A stretch of DNA of 64,000 bases, taken from contig OX485804.1 in assembly GCA_950295325.1 (NCBI GenBank), forward strand, positions 61,350,533-61,414,532. Direction: 5' to 3'. Below, piece by piece: positions 1 to 12,063 of this stretch. The translations under genes and the position numbers were made by a program. Source of the DNA: Polytrichum commune. Its lineage: Eukaryota > Streptophyta > Polytrichopsida > Polytrichales > Polytrichaceae. The number at the start of each line of letters is the position of its first letter. Position 1 is the first letter of the stretch. Below the pieces are notes generated by a model. It saw only the letters and a program-made list of their open reading frames with translations. It made no database searches and was not told the origin of the DNA.

Positions 1-3000
1 CAATTCTCGTATCTGAAATAAATCATGATAAATTTAAGTAGGCGCATTTTAGAATTACTTAGGATTAATTAGTTTGGTAAGAAAAATTTGTGACATAATT
101 CAAGTTTCATTTAAGAATTACAAAGACCCTTTCAAATGACCAGTCACAAAAAAGTTATAACTTCAGTGCTAATGAGGATTTTGTAATATTTTGGACCTCC
201 AAATTAATTACATGCTTTATTGACAATTTCACTTTGAAAATGAAATCCTAGTCAATTGCTTATTTACAAAGCGGAGTGAATGTACATATATTGGATTTTG
301 GACCTTTGAAGTCGGATATGGCAAACAACAATTTTCAGTTGCAATCATAAAATTTCAATTTTTTTGGGGAGGGTTGCCTGGGGGTGCTAGATGACATCCC
401 CTAGCCCTATCCACCTCCCCTGAAAGTTCATAGGGGAAGGTTTAGCGTGCACCTTATCTTGAAGCAACCACATGTTTAATCGAACATCAACCATGTCCCT
501 TAGAAGAAGGAACAGAAAGGAAAAAGAGGTCAAAGCCTATAAGTCAAAGGCCAGAAATTGTTTGAGCCTTACAATTTTAAGAAGTCAATACACCTGGTGT
601 AAGTTATTAGTAGCCACAAGGTGCTCTCTCTTGACACCTTGAGAAGAGCATTACAGTAGCATTACAGGAAGCATCCTAATTTGGTGATCGCTATTTTGGG
701 CAAAGAGCTCAAAGTAAGAAAACGACAAATTAACGACTAATCAATGAAGAAAAATGTGATTGTTGCAGAATATATATGAATGAGGTTGACCAATGTTTTG
801 CAGCAGCTGAGTATATGGTCACCGTCTCGCGAATGTTCTCAAAGTAGTTATCTTAAGCAGTGAGTCAAAGGCCTTGAAAATGATTTGTTAAGTTCTTTAA
901 GATGTGAGCAGTGGAGTTTGCTGTTGAAGATCAAATGGGTTGCTATATGGCATGAGAATGATCACACTGAGCATGACTTCAGCTGAATTCAGAAACAATA
1001 CCAAATTCCTTGGATTTGTCCATGTGAGGGCCAACCATATCTGACCTGCATATAAGGTAGAGGGTGCTTAAACCAACACTTTAAGCTATTGCGCATACAT
1101 ATGGCTACATGGTTGATGTAAAAAATATATATGCATATTAGCCTTTGTTCTAAACATAGGTATAAAGAAAGAAAGAAATATTTTTAGTCTCGATTAGATA
1201 TTTGATGAATATTCACAGTCAAAACCACTAGCTCCCTCAAACCAATATATAGGTCCCGTGTATGACGGCTTTGGATATGATGAGGACCCCACCTTCATTG
1301 CCTAGAATGAACACAACATAGTTGGGTACTAGACCCAAGCTAGATCAAAAGCCAACTAGTAACGGTGCACAAAGCCACATGGGCACCTCCATGATCCCAC
1401 CTAGTTCGCTTGCAAAACCATCACCTTGCATCCTGGGTACCAACCCCCTTTGTTTTCTCATTTGTTGTCACTTTGCACAGCTAGCTTAGTCACATAATCA
1501 CACCATCTTTGGATTGTTCGGACGTTTTTGTCATTTTGCTAAGTTTCCTAATGTGACAGACATCAACAAACAAGGAATTCCACACCACAAGGGAAAAATT
1601 AAACCCCTACTTTTTATAGAATGAAACATGGTGTAATTTATTGCAAACTTCTGCAGTTTATCATTACCTATAGTGTGGAGTAAAATGGTGATAAGTAGGA
1701 ATTTTAATAATTAGAGGGTCCAAAAATATTCAAAGACTATGATAAATAGCCCCTAATCAAATACTTGGTTCTCACACGTGTATGCCAATTTTCTAAAGAG
1801 GTGACTTCCCATGGTAGCTAACAAATGAGGTAGCTAACTTGTATGAGAGCTAATCTATCTTATACCCATACCACCTAGTTAAAATTAAGGTTTGAATAAA
1901 AGTTATCAAAGTAGAAGTTAACTAACTTTTGGGACCTTATCTTTGTCTTATCTTGTCTATACCCCTAATGGTAACTAACTTTTAGAAAACGAGTACCCCA
2001 AGTTTTTTCTTTGATTGCATGCCTTGTATTTCCCCAATCTCTTCTCCATTTTGCTATGAGGTGGACCACACTACTTCTTACATTCTCCTAAATTAGCACA
2101 TGCTTTTAAATAATAAATTTGTATTAAACGGTAAAAAAATAATATTCAATATCTACATCTAGATTAATAATAATAATAAATATGTTATTATTGTTTTGTT
2201 TTATTTTGTTCTTCTGAAACACAAATGGAGTGTGCCACAAAATTACAAGGTTTCATAAGTAGTGTTATGTTCAAAACTTGGGCAAGCCGAGCAAAACTTT
2301 GGTCAGTCAACCTTAGCTCCTTTCTTAAATTGGTCAACCTTTGTTAGTGGTACTAGGATGTGTGGATGTGCAATTTGTTAGCTCATACATGAGGTACTTG
2401 ATGACAATAACTCACATTGTTAGCTAATTATCCTAACTAGGTGGTGCGGTTCAACCCTTATAATGGCATCCATACATAACATTACTAAGAGATGACCCTC
2501 TGCACCCTTTCTATATGGCGGAGAGGTAGGCCATGTCTAGATTAAAGGCCAACATTAATGGCTTAGTTTTGCGGCCACTTGGGGGCTAGCATATTGGTAG
2601 ACCAAGAAGCTGACATAGAGAGGCACGTGGGGTGGTGCCAATGCTAGTCACTATTTCTTCTTTATTTAATCAAGTTAATCTATTGGTATGCCAAGCCACA
2701 AGCCATGGGCACCGGAAAAATGTCAGTTTACTCTTGCATAATGAGCAATGTCATTTTAAATATTGGTCATCTTGTAAGAGTGGCCCATCATAAAAGAAGT
2801 ATTATGCTCCCAAAATTCTTGATCCCATCTTACAATGGCATGCTATTGTATTATGTTAAGTAATCTCAACCCAATTGGTCTATTGATGTGGTTCCCCTAC
2901 TAACTAACATAGATGTTAAACCTATTCATGTCCACCCGCCTCACCCTAGAGCCATGTATAGGCGAATGGACTCTTTTCACGTTGCATCAAAGTGTTTTTT

Positions 3001-4757
3001 GTTTTTTTCGTTTTTTAGGGAAATTTTCATTTTCTTAGTTATGGGAAACAAATGTTTTCATATTTCAACCACAAGGACAACAACTTAGGTATATAATATA
3101 AGACATAATAGCCATAGTAAAGGACTTACCCTACAGGTTTGTGGATTTGGCAAACCAACCCATACACTCGTTCCTTGTTGAATGCCTAAACCCTTGCCTC
3201 CAAGGACCCAGTGTATGGGTTGGTTCGCCACAACATGGGTTTGTGGTCAATGAGTGTATGAAATTCAATGCATTTTGGAAAAATAACTTGTATATGTATA
3301 TCCTCGTAGTGTAAATACGGAAATAGCTTTCTTTGCAATTGCATTTGTACCCAAATAAAATAAAACGAAATACAGAAGGAGGTCCTATAGGAGATGCTAA
3401 ACTTATGCATGATTTAGCTGGGATTTAAAAACAAATTTGTCAGGTTTTCAATTTAGCAGTGATTTATGCCGAGCCTCATATTTGATTTGATTGAGCTTGA
3501 GATTCGTGTGTACTAAAGTCCACCCTTGATATGTGTAAAGCCCACCCTTGATATGTGATACCCGATAAGTGTTGAAATTGTGTGAAAGAAAATTGTACTC
3601 CTTGAAAATAATTTCAAAATGCACATTAGTAAGTGTTAATAGTTAACCGTTAAGAGGATTTATAAAATGAATTATTCCCTTCTTTAGTGAATTCACCTCG
3701 ACAAGTGTTCATTTGGCTGAAAGTGAGGCTATGAAGTTTTATAACTTGGATGAAATTGATAGAAACCCTATTCTTAAACCTTGAGTCCTACTACCTCATT
3801 GGAATAATTGATAATGATGTCTATAAAGAGTGAGAGTGGACCCACTATGAATGCACACGAGTTCATCAATTATGAATTGGAATTTGATCTAAACAATCCC
3901 TACACATCTATTGAGGAGGAAAGTATAAGTATGCTTGATGAAAGAGACGACGTCATTGATAATGAACCCATTGAAGAAGTAGACAATGTGCAAATTGGTG
4001 ATGTCGTGGTAGATAGAATGGTATTCAAGGATGCTAAAAGTGCATTAGTGACCTTGAAACAATTTTGGGAACAAATACCTACTAATGTTACACCTCTCAA
4101 CCATGGCATTCAAACAATTCAAAGGGAAACATGATCTTGGCGTGTAGAAGAATCTTATCAAATTGCTATAGATTCGTTCTTCTATCACACTTAGATGTAT
4201 GGTGACATTCATAACTTATGTATTTCCATCCTTTATTTATATAAGTGTGATTATTTTTCACTCCAAAATGACATAAATATAATTCATGTAAGTGTTACAA
4301 ATTGTCTATGCCATCCTCGATAAGTATTAAAGTGTTAACACCACATAAGTATTACAAATTTCCTTACTTCAAAATGTTAACAAATAGTGAGGGTGGACTG
4401 TAGGCCTTGGAAAGAAACCAAATTCAGGAGCAAGTATGTATATTTTTTTACCCAAGGCCTTCTCAGATATCTGCCATTAGCAAACAACAGGTAAACCATA
4501 AATGATGTTTGAATGGGTAAGAGGAAACTATTTGGCAGGACTATTTTGCGGGATTTTTTGTGGGTAATTTGATAAGTGTTGCAATTACCATCACTTATCA
4601 AGCGTTTTTTCATCCAAATTTCCATCATCCATGACAATACTTCATTACAAGTTGTTGACAAGAGAAGGTAGGGTTTTGGCCAATGGGTGAACTCATCCAT
4701 TATCCATAACAGTATTTGTTCACTTATTCATAAAAAATGTCATATGAAAAGTTACTA
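1..4757. other. Non-coding AT-rich flank
   Basis: No convincing gene was found on either strand. The open frames here are short and lack domain motifs. The frame at 3808-4134 (+, 108 codons) is acidic and could be a remnant of a transposase N-terminus, but nothing supports that firmly. Small local structures are a two-copy direct repeat of CCCACCCTTGATATGTG near 3510-3560 and the inverted repeat at 3149-3229. The rest is AT-rich sequence with homopolymer tracts. Confidence 0.6.
3149..3229. repeat. Imperfect inverted repeat (hairpin)
   Basis: Arms at 3149-3168 and 3210-3229 are 20 bp each and complementary with one mismatch, around a loop of about 41 bp. The repeated core is CCAACCCATACACT and its complement. 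No TSD or TIR structure was found around it, so a transposon origin is not shown. Confidence 0.6.
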
Positions 4758-4760
4758 TAG

Positions 4761-5093
4761 CACTAGTAGAAAACTCTGCCCAAAAAAACCGTAGCCGAAA
4801 TCGGCTGCTTTTTTTTTGACCAGCCTGATATTCAGTCGCTAAATGACTACATTTTTTCATTTTTTTCATTTTTTGATTGAAATTTTAAACTTTTTGGGGC
4901 GTGTAATATACTGTTGGAAAGGTGTTTTCAAGACCGTTCGAACGGTATATCGCACGCCCCCAATTTTTAAACAATATAATTGCTAAACCCAAAAAACAAA
5001 TCTGCAGTTGTTTAACGACTACAGACCAGGCTGGTCAAAAGAACCGCAATTGATTTTGGCTACGGTTCTTTTTGGCATAGTTTTCTACTAGTT
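4761..5093. mobile_element. CACTA-type MITE, 333 bp
   Basis: The left end begins CACTAGTAGAAAACT and the right end carries the complement; the last base is T instead of G. The inverted similarity runs inward for roughly 80 bp with mismatches and shared CCGTAGCC and GACCAGCCTG blocks. TAG directly flanks both ends (4758-4760 and 5094-5096), the 3-bp duplication expected of the CACTA superfamily. The centre holds another inverted pair (GGGGCGTG and CACGCCCC) and the palindrome CCGTTCGAACGG. There is no coding capacity, so it must have been mobilised in trans. The TIR differs from that of the large CACTA element at 35538, so they are different families. Confidence 0.85.
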
Positions 5094-5096
5094 TAG

Positions 5097-6397
5097 TGAC
5101 TTGAAATGCCATATGACACTTAACATCATATTTATTGTAGCATTGTGGCCCGTTGTGTTGCAACTTGAAAACTTTTACATACTCTTACAATATTTTTACT
5201 TTCCTGGCCTCATCAACTTGCCTCACTCACCCTCTTTGTCTTATGTTGTATTTGTCTAATGTTGGGGTTTGTTGTATCATGTCGAGATTCTTACAGTTCA
5301 AAGCACATAATTCTACACAAATCTCATCTATGTTAAAAAGATATGTGGCACCACATCTACTGTCAAGTTCTCAACATGGTGGGATGGTAGAATAATTCAA
5401 TGATGATGTCCTCCCTTTTCACATGTTGTTGCCATATTCCGCCCATGGCCATCTTGCATGTTGAAATCTTGTGTGTCACTTTCCTTTATGAATCTTTTGG
5501 TTTGGTTTTGACTTTGAGGCATTAAACATCAAAACCCCAAATGTCATAATTATCAAGTTAAGTTATCCAAGATGACCACTAAGTACACATTAAAACTTAC
5601 ACTAAATTGAGTCAACTTAAGTTATCTAAGATGAATGATGAGTGATGAGTTCGTGATGGTTTGTGGCGGTTTCATCAAGAGAAAGTTATCCAAGTTGACT
5701 GGTAAATTACATTCTTAATCGACCTCAACCTTAGCACCGATGGTTCGCCCAGCCTCATCAGCTTGCCTTAGCCACCCCATTTAATATTATGATGTTTGAA
5801 AATAGCATGTACGGTGCATGTTACATTCTTTAGTTGATTTGGCATTGGGATTAGCTTTAAAACCCACAATTAGTCCAACACAACACGTTTGAAATGAATC
5901 ACCCACAAATCTATAGGGAACACATTTCTAACATGGATGGATGAGAGGCATGTTCATGTGCAACAATTTCTTCTGTTTGTCTAAATGCTTGTGTGGTAGT
6001 GAAATTTTGAATTTTTGACTCAAATTTGTAAAGAGTGGAAATAGAGTCATTATTAATGGACCAGCAATTGCCTGAAGGTACCGATGAGAATAGGCAATGG
6101 TCTTGAGAGATCATAAACAATTATTAGTAAGGACAATAGTTTGACAGTAACTAAGGGTAGTTACAGAACTTGAGGAGGCTCTTGGATATAGGGAGAAGTT
6201 GAGAACCAAAAAAAGCTCTTAGAGGGGTGAGCGAGTCTGGGAGAGCTAAGGGAGACAGATATACTTTGATATCAGAACTTTCTGCAATTACTCACAATTT
6301 TTTTTTTCTTCGAATGTCTTTAAAGGAATTGAGACACAATCTGATGTAATTCCAGGGGTGAATGAACTGGATTGTATTTGAACTTGAGTTAATTTTG
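5097..6397. other. Non-coding spacer
   Basis: AT-rich sequence between the MITE and the solo LTR. Open frames at 5153-5395 (+) and 5911-6120 (-) have no recognisable motif. Short related phrases such as TTATCCAAG and TTATCTAAG recur near 5570-5690, but no repeat boundary could be defined. Confidence 0.5.
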
Positions 6398-6402
6398 TGC
6401 AT

Positions 6403-8008
6403 TGTGAGCCCCAAATTAGGTGCCCACATATGTGTTGGCATAACGGTTTATTAAAACTTAGTCTTTGAACTTGTATTCATTATCTTAAAACCATAAAAAG
6501 CGTGGACTTGGAATTGAATTGCAAGGTAAAACCTTGAGCTTGGGTGTTTGTTTTTGGGCTTGGTTAGCATTAGAGTAAATTAATTAGGGATTGGTTACTG
6601 GAAGTTTCACGGGGAGCCGGGCATTAGTACTTAAGAGTTGGGGTTTAGGCCAAATAAGGACCAAACTGTGTTTGTTTAGGGATACAAGTAGGTTCAACTT
6701 AGGGGTGGCAGGTAGTTACCACCGTTGGGGAACCCTGTTTTCCCGGATCAGGGATAAGGTGGGAAGTGCTCTGTTCGGAGGAGAGAGACGACACGCGGAG
6801 AAGAGAGACGGCATGTGCGAGGATTAGGATGGGCCGAGGGGTTCTGCTCTCGGAAGAATGGGTAGTCTGGAAGGAGGGGTTCTTTTCCCTTCTGGGAGGC
6901 TGCTAGAAGGCTAAGGAAAATTCTGCCGAGGATAGGCAGGTGAGGCGATGACCATTCACAAGGCGGGGTGCTGATTGAGATACCTCGAAACCAAGCAGGG
7001 TAGTGGTGGCCCGGAGTGCCTCAAGGGCGACGGATGGTGAACACACTGTGGAGTTAGGCAGCTGGCGAATTGTGAGGGAGCACATTGCGATGTTGATGAG
7101 TCGAGAGGGGAGATTGTGGCTAGCAAATCTGGGCAGCGAATGCAAACTGTCAGCTCAGACCAGGGGGTTATCCGAGAGTTAGACAGGTAAGGCCGCAATT
7201 CAATCCCGTGCTGCCTAGTTCAGAATGAAGTTAGGGGCCCCAGAGAGCGCTGCCCACTCAAGAATCACTCGCCAGAAGGAGTCAAGGCCTGGCATTGTAT
7301 CCTGGTAGTGCGGTAGCCAGCGAATGCGAGGTTGAGGAGGAAGGGAATGGGCAGGTTGTAGCTGGCTGGATTCATAAGGTTGGACAAGGGCGTGAGGTCG
7401 CAAGGATGCTTTCGAGCCAGCAGGCAGGGAGAGATCGGGGAATGCAGCTCGGTCAGGGTGTGGGATTGAATCTCGACGCCGGGGAATTTTGAGTTGCCCA
7501 CCTCATCAGACTCCCAACGAAGCTGCAGGGTCGAGGATGGAGCTGCGGCACAGCCAAGACTAAGGAGGAAGGAGTTGTTATTGGACTGAGAGGAGGCTGA
7601 CTGTGTTTTGGCCGTCGACTGTATTGCCGAGGTGGCTCTGCAAGGCTGTCACCGAACCTAGCAAGGGCCCTGGCTGTGGGATTTGGTTAATTAAGCAAGG
7701 ATAGACTAGGGTAGGGGGTAGTGAATGTAGTGGGACTTAAGGATTGCAACAATGCTGGTGCCCGAAGCATAAACCAACGTGTAGGTAGGATTAGGTTTGG
7801 TGTGAAAGAGTGGAATTGTTAAGGTGTGGGATTATTACCTTGAGGATGCACAGTATTCATGAATACTTGTAACCTGGTGTGGATTTAATAAGAAAAGGGG
7901 GTTATGTTCACCTTGCGGAGTCATTGATGAGAACGGTTAGGAGATATATGTGAGCCATATGCTTTCACCCAGACCACGACGCTTAAGGGTGGGGGTTTGT
8001 GGCTGACA
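6403..8008 (+). mobile_element. Solo LTR of a Ty3/gypsy-like family, with TSD
   Basis: The element begins TGTGAGCCCCAAATTAGG and ends AAGGGTGGGGGTTTGTGG followed by CTGACA, so it has TG...CA ends. TGCAT flanks it directly on both sides (6398-6402 and 8009-8013), a 5-bp duplication typical of LTR-element integration. There is no internal coding region, so it is a solo LTR left by recombination between LTRs. Its first 25 bp and last 60 bp resemble those of the intact element at 9784, and its last 60 bp closely match the minus-strand sequence starting at 35297. The middle (6590-7700) is clearly more GC-rich than the surroundings, and the open frames there are chance products of that composition. 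Confidence 0.88.
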
Positions 8009-8013
8009 TGCAT

Positions 8014-8314
8014 CGCTTTTGGTTCATGATCCTTGCTTGACGTAATCGGAAAGTCTAGTAACAAGAAAACAGTAGAACCATGAGGCTCTGTCCTTTGCTA
8101 TGAAAGACTACAATTATAGCTAATTACTTTGCTCATGCCAATCCATGGCTATTCACTATACTAAACCTTTCTTGGATTTGGTGCACCTTCTTTTCAAATA
8201 CGGGTCAAGGATTGAAGCTACTCACTTATCACCCGAAAATTTTAAAATAAATAATCAAGAACTGCCGAAATAACTATAGTTAACTAGATTTCTTTCAATG
8301 CATTTTAGGGAGCA

Positions 8315-8355
<41 letters not shown>

Positions 8356-9778
8356 CACTATAGTTAACATCCACATTACATAAAGTGGACCAAAAATAAC
8401 AAGAACAAGTAACGTCCAAGTGTGAACACAAAGTGGTTAGGAAATTTGCACTTGAAACGAAGAAGTTGATGCATAGTCTGTGTCCTACAGACAGAGCCAA
8501 TAAAATAGAGAAATCAGGAGCCATATTTCCAGGCTATCGTCTTGTGGTTGTGAATTGTTTATGTGTATTTACTTTGTATCAGAGTTGTTGAGTGAAGCAA
8601 CGTAAGCTAGGAGCGGGAATTTACTGTAATAAGAAGACACACTAGGAATTATACCCTAAGTCTATTGTCTCAGGATTGCAATTTGCTGGTATAAATAAGT
8701 CCCATAGAAACCCAAATATGGAATTGCTTGCGATCTGAGAGAATTGTGTCATCCTGGGATAGTATTTGTGATTATTGTTGGTAAGGGCTATAATCATTCA
8801 AGAAATCCCTGACTTAATCCAGGGAACCTGTGACTGTTATGAGGCTATGGTCCTGTTCGTACTCGGATCCTTAAGTGTATGTCCATTTTACTTCCCTAAA
8901 CAAAAAGGAGTACAACATCTTTACAACTTAAACTTTGAGTAGATAAAACACTTGAAATAATACGGCTATATACTATTGCCTGAACATAGATACATATATG
9001 GCCAAAATTAGTCGATAGGATAATGTGAATCACTGCGAGGCCATTGTCTGTGGGTAATAAAGTTGGAGAGAACAGGTTTAGATCCTCATAACAATTACAA
9101 TGAATTACACTAGCGAGTTAGGGTTGGTGAGTCTATTGTCGTGTAATGTTGGGGGGTGATTTGTGTGGAAAGATAGCCTACTCGAGAGAGGAAAGAGATC
9201 AGGAAATCGGAATGTGAAGACTCAGATAAGTCTTTAGGTAAGGGATCTACAGGCCATTGACCGATTCACTCAAGTAGGTTTGGATAATGATCAACACCCT
9301 TAAGTGTGTAATTTAGGCATGTCATCAATCTCAATTTTGTATTTAATTATATTTTCCTTGATTGAATTTAAAGTCCCCACAATTAATCAACCTCGTACAA
9401 ATAGATTTACCTTTGTGGGACCGTGAGTTCAAAACAAAGAGGTTGAGTTATCATTGCATTGAAAGGTGTATTGAGCGAATCTTAAGACTATGGTTTTCGT
9501 GTTGTAAATGGAGAAATTGTTACCTTCTAACCTTTGGCAGAAAGGGAACCGTCAACCTGGAGAGACTATTGACGACAAAGAGATAACCAGTTGCAGAGAA
9601 GATCGCAGGTTGTGCCATTTGTGAAATCAGTAAGTATCAATTACTAATTAAAATCTTAAGTGAATTAAGAGTAACTTAGATCTCCCTCAACATTAAGAAT
9701 TGAATTTCTTAAGCATCATTTGTAAGAATGAAAAATGGAAGGAATCAGTCAGTTCATTGCTTTAAGAATTAAGTGTGT
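8014..9778. other. Non-coding spacer with TA microsatellite
   Basis: No gene was recognised. It contains the TA run at 8319-8354. The remainder is moderately AT-rich and continues across the young retrotransposon into 21134 onward, because GGAAT is the insertion-site duplication. The frame at 9362-9586 has no motif. Confidence 0.5.
8319..8354. repeat. (TA)18 microsatellite
   Basis: An uninterrupted run of 18 TA units, 36 bp. Confidence 0.97.
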
Positions 9779-10484
9779 GGAATTGTGAGCCCAAAAGGGT
9801 GCCCACATTTAGTCTTAGACCCTTGAAACGTTAGTTGATGCACTTTGAAGTAGCATGTTACTTCACAAAAATATAAAAAGAGTGAAATGTTAGTCTTAGA
9901 AGTACCATGTTGTAAGAGGCTAGGATGTGAGTTGTTATTGTGTTTTTACCTTCGGAAGGATTTGAGTGAATGAGGATAGGTAAGGAGAACTTGGATTGAG
10001 TAGTTAGTGAGTAGGCTAGTACAAATGGATGGAGACAACCAAAGTGACTCAAGAGGCAAGTGCATTCGAATTGGGATGAATGAAGGAACACATGGAGCGC
10101 ACAAGTGGACCACCTCATCATGGCCACTTAATGGGGAAGGCCCAAGGAAGAATGCAAGGTGGAGGATAAGCAAATTCTCAAAGCACCAATCAAATCACGA
10201 GTTAAGCATCGTGGTTTGAATTAAGTGGTGAGCGACGATTTGGGAAAGTAAGGGGAGAAAGTTATGGCGGCGGAAAGCGAAGGAGGCTAAGTTTGGGTTG
10301 AAGCATCCCAAGTTTGGTAAAGTGTGGTAGGTAGAAAGCCAAGGCTAGTTAAATATTCGAATTAGGATCCTTGTTGATCATTTGAGGGAGGAAGACTTAG
10401 AAGATAGGATTGGCGCCTACTAAGTAGGAGGAAATCTCAAGGGCTTATCGTGAGCCTTGAGGGTGCTCACCCCCTCAAGCTTAC

Positions 10485-10492
10485 TATATAAT
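10485..10492 (+). promoter_or_regulatory. LTR TATA box
   Basis: TATATAAT lies in an otherwise GC-balanced stretch, just downstream of a CCCCCTCAAGC block and upstream of the CT-rich run TCCCTCATTCTTCCCTCAC. The same box is found in the other two LTRs (19953-19960 and 62625-62632). Transcription would be expected to start some 30 bp downstream, near 10520, but the start is inferred. Confidence 0.6.
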
Positions 10493-10995
10493 CCCTCATT
10501 CTTCCCTCACTCATCCTCTCTTTCCTTTGTGCTCCAAGGCACCCCACGAGTTATAAGTGTGGGTGTGGGAAGCCATATTGGAGCACATGTGTGTGCTTAG
10601 TTTTTAGTTTGAGAGCCAAGGCTTGTTAGCCTTGAAGAGGGCTTGACCTCTTGGTAGAATTAGTGTTGACGTGAAGGATTTTAAAGTTAATTCATGATTC
10701 CAATTTGTGGTACTTAAAGTTCATGTTTTGAATACACGTGGTTGCAAGTTCCATGTTTAAGAGTTGAGCACTTGATGTTGTGATGAGTGCAAAAATATAC
10801 TTGTGTGGATTAGTTAGTCTTAGTGAAGTTAGGAAATTCTCTCTCCCCCTCTCCTCTCTAGGATTTTAGGATTTTAGGATTAGAGAAGAATTGTGTGATT
10901 AGAAAGGGGTTGTTAGTAGAATTAGGGAAATTAGGTAGGAAGATTAGTTAAGGGCTTGAATAATTAGTGAGGTAGTTGGGAATTACAACTACAAA

Positions 10996-11340
10996 GTTGT
11001 GGGTTTATGAAGGAGCTGGGTTTATGAAGAAGCTGGGTTTGTTTAGTTAGAAAGTAAAGAGCTGGGTTTATGAAGGACCTGGGTTTGTTTAGTTAGAAAG
11101 TAAAGAGCTGGGTTTATGAAGGACCTGGGTTTGTTTAGTTAGAAAGTAAAGAGCTGGGTTTATGAAGGACCTGGGTTTGTTTAGTTAGAAGCTAAGGAGC
11201 TGGGTTCATGAAGGAGCTGGGTTTATGAAGGAGCTGGGTTTGTTTAGTTAGAAGCTAAGAAGCTGGGTTCATGAAGGACCTGGGTTTATGAAGGAGCTAG
11301 GTTTATGTAATTAGAAAGTAAAGAGATGGGTTCATGAAGG
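10996..11340 (+). repeat. 46-bp minisatellite inside the LTR
   Basis: Units built from GAGCTGGGTTTATGAAGG, ACCTGGGTTTG and TTTAGTTAGAAAGTAAA repeat head to tail with small variations. The copy number differs among the three LTRs (the array is longest here, shorter at about 20464-20755, shortest at about 63143-63325). This accounts for much of the LTR length variation. Confidence 0.85.
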
Positions 11341-11625
11341 AGCTTAGTAGATAGCCTACCTAATTAGCTCATAGACAAGTAGTTAGTTACATTATGCTAG
11401 TTAGTGTTATGTGTGGCTTTCACAAGTAAATGTATTTGAGATTGACTATAGAGAATAGTGTTTTTTTTTAACACTTGCATCCTCTCTTTAAAAATAAACC
11501 ACGTGCACAAATTAATGGAGAATGTGGAGCACTCTCGCGATGGCAAGACAAAGGAAGCAAAGACCAAAGGTGCGAGGGAGAGATTGACATAAGTCACATA
11601 AGTATTTCTTAATACTTAAAGGCTT

Positions 11626-11838
11626 ATGTACGGTATGGAGACACCAAGTGAGACCTCTTATAGTAGCGATACGGAATACACAAGTGATAGTTCAAGTGGT
11701 AGTATAGAGTCAACGGCACGGACTCCATTTAGGAGAGGGATATCCTTAAGGGCTTGTGTAGCTAAAGCGGCCGGATGGACGTTAGAAGCAAACAAAGACA
11801 AAATAACACCCGAGCATAAGGAGGTTAAAATAACATAG
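11626..11838 (+). CDS. LTR-internal 70-codon ORF, unknown
   Basis: A small frame rich in Ser and Thr in its first half (SETSYSSDTEYTSDSSSGS), with a basic, Ala-containing second half. It is present and open in this LTR and in the copy at 63610-63822, where it differs by one conservative replacement (Thr to Ala near residue 62) and a silent change. It lies in the segment deleted from the 3' LTR, so the element does not need two copies. It sits downstream of the TATA box and could be an upstream ORF in the genomic RNA. No family was recognised, and an open frame of this length may be chance. Confidence 0.25.
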   Translation: MYGMETPSETSYSSDTEYTSDSSSGSIESTARTPFRRGISLRACVAKAAGWTLEANKDKITPEHKEVKIT

Positions 11839-12045
11839 TTAACTTGTGCATTCTCCACATACGTATTGAAATTGTACATCGAGTTGTTAAAAGTGAAATT
11901 CCAGTTAAATCCAAGACCACTTGAAGGGTGAACCTTGCACTATGGACTCATCCAAGTCCAAATCCAATACCGCGGAGGAATGTGAGCCCAAACCCACTAC
12001 TCGGACTACGGACGCTTAAGGGTGGGGGGTTTGGCCTCACATAAT

Positions 12046-12063
12046 TGGTGCGTCCGCCGGGAG
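12046..12063 (+). promoter_or_regulatory. Primer-binding site, tRNA-Gly-like
   Basis: TGGTGCGTCCGCCGGGAG begins four bases after the 5' LTR. From memory it is complementary to the 3' end of plant tRNA-Gly(UCC), including the CCA tail, with one mismatch. It does not match the initiator-Met site (TGGTATCAGAGC). The position is certain; the tRNA identity is from memory. Confidence 0.75.

Larger units (their letters stand above)
9784..12041 (+). repeat. 5' LTR, 2258 bp
   Basis: It starts TGTGAGCCCAAAAGGGTG and ends GGGTTTGGCCTCACA. It contains a TATA box (10485-10492), a pyrimidine-rich stretch downstream, a 46-bp minisatellite (about 10996-11340), a 70-codon open frame (11626-11838) and a terminal fold-back motif (about 11985-12041). 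It retains 335 bp (11570-11904) that the 3' LTR has lost. Confidence 0.95.

Noticed and set aside
3808-4134. 108-codon acidic frame as a MULE N-terminus
   Set aside because: The phrase VVVDRMVFKDAKSAL is only loosely like the start of MuDR-type proteins, and no transposase follows.
6591-7501. Multiple frames in a GC-rich block as genes
   Set aside because: They lie within the solo LTR and overlap on both strands, as expected from GC-rich composition.
9858-10219. 89-, 75- and 70-codon frames repeated at 19326 and 61998
   Set aside because: Repeated because they lie in LTR copies; they overlap on opposite strands and show no motif.
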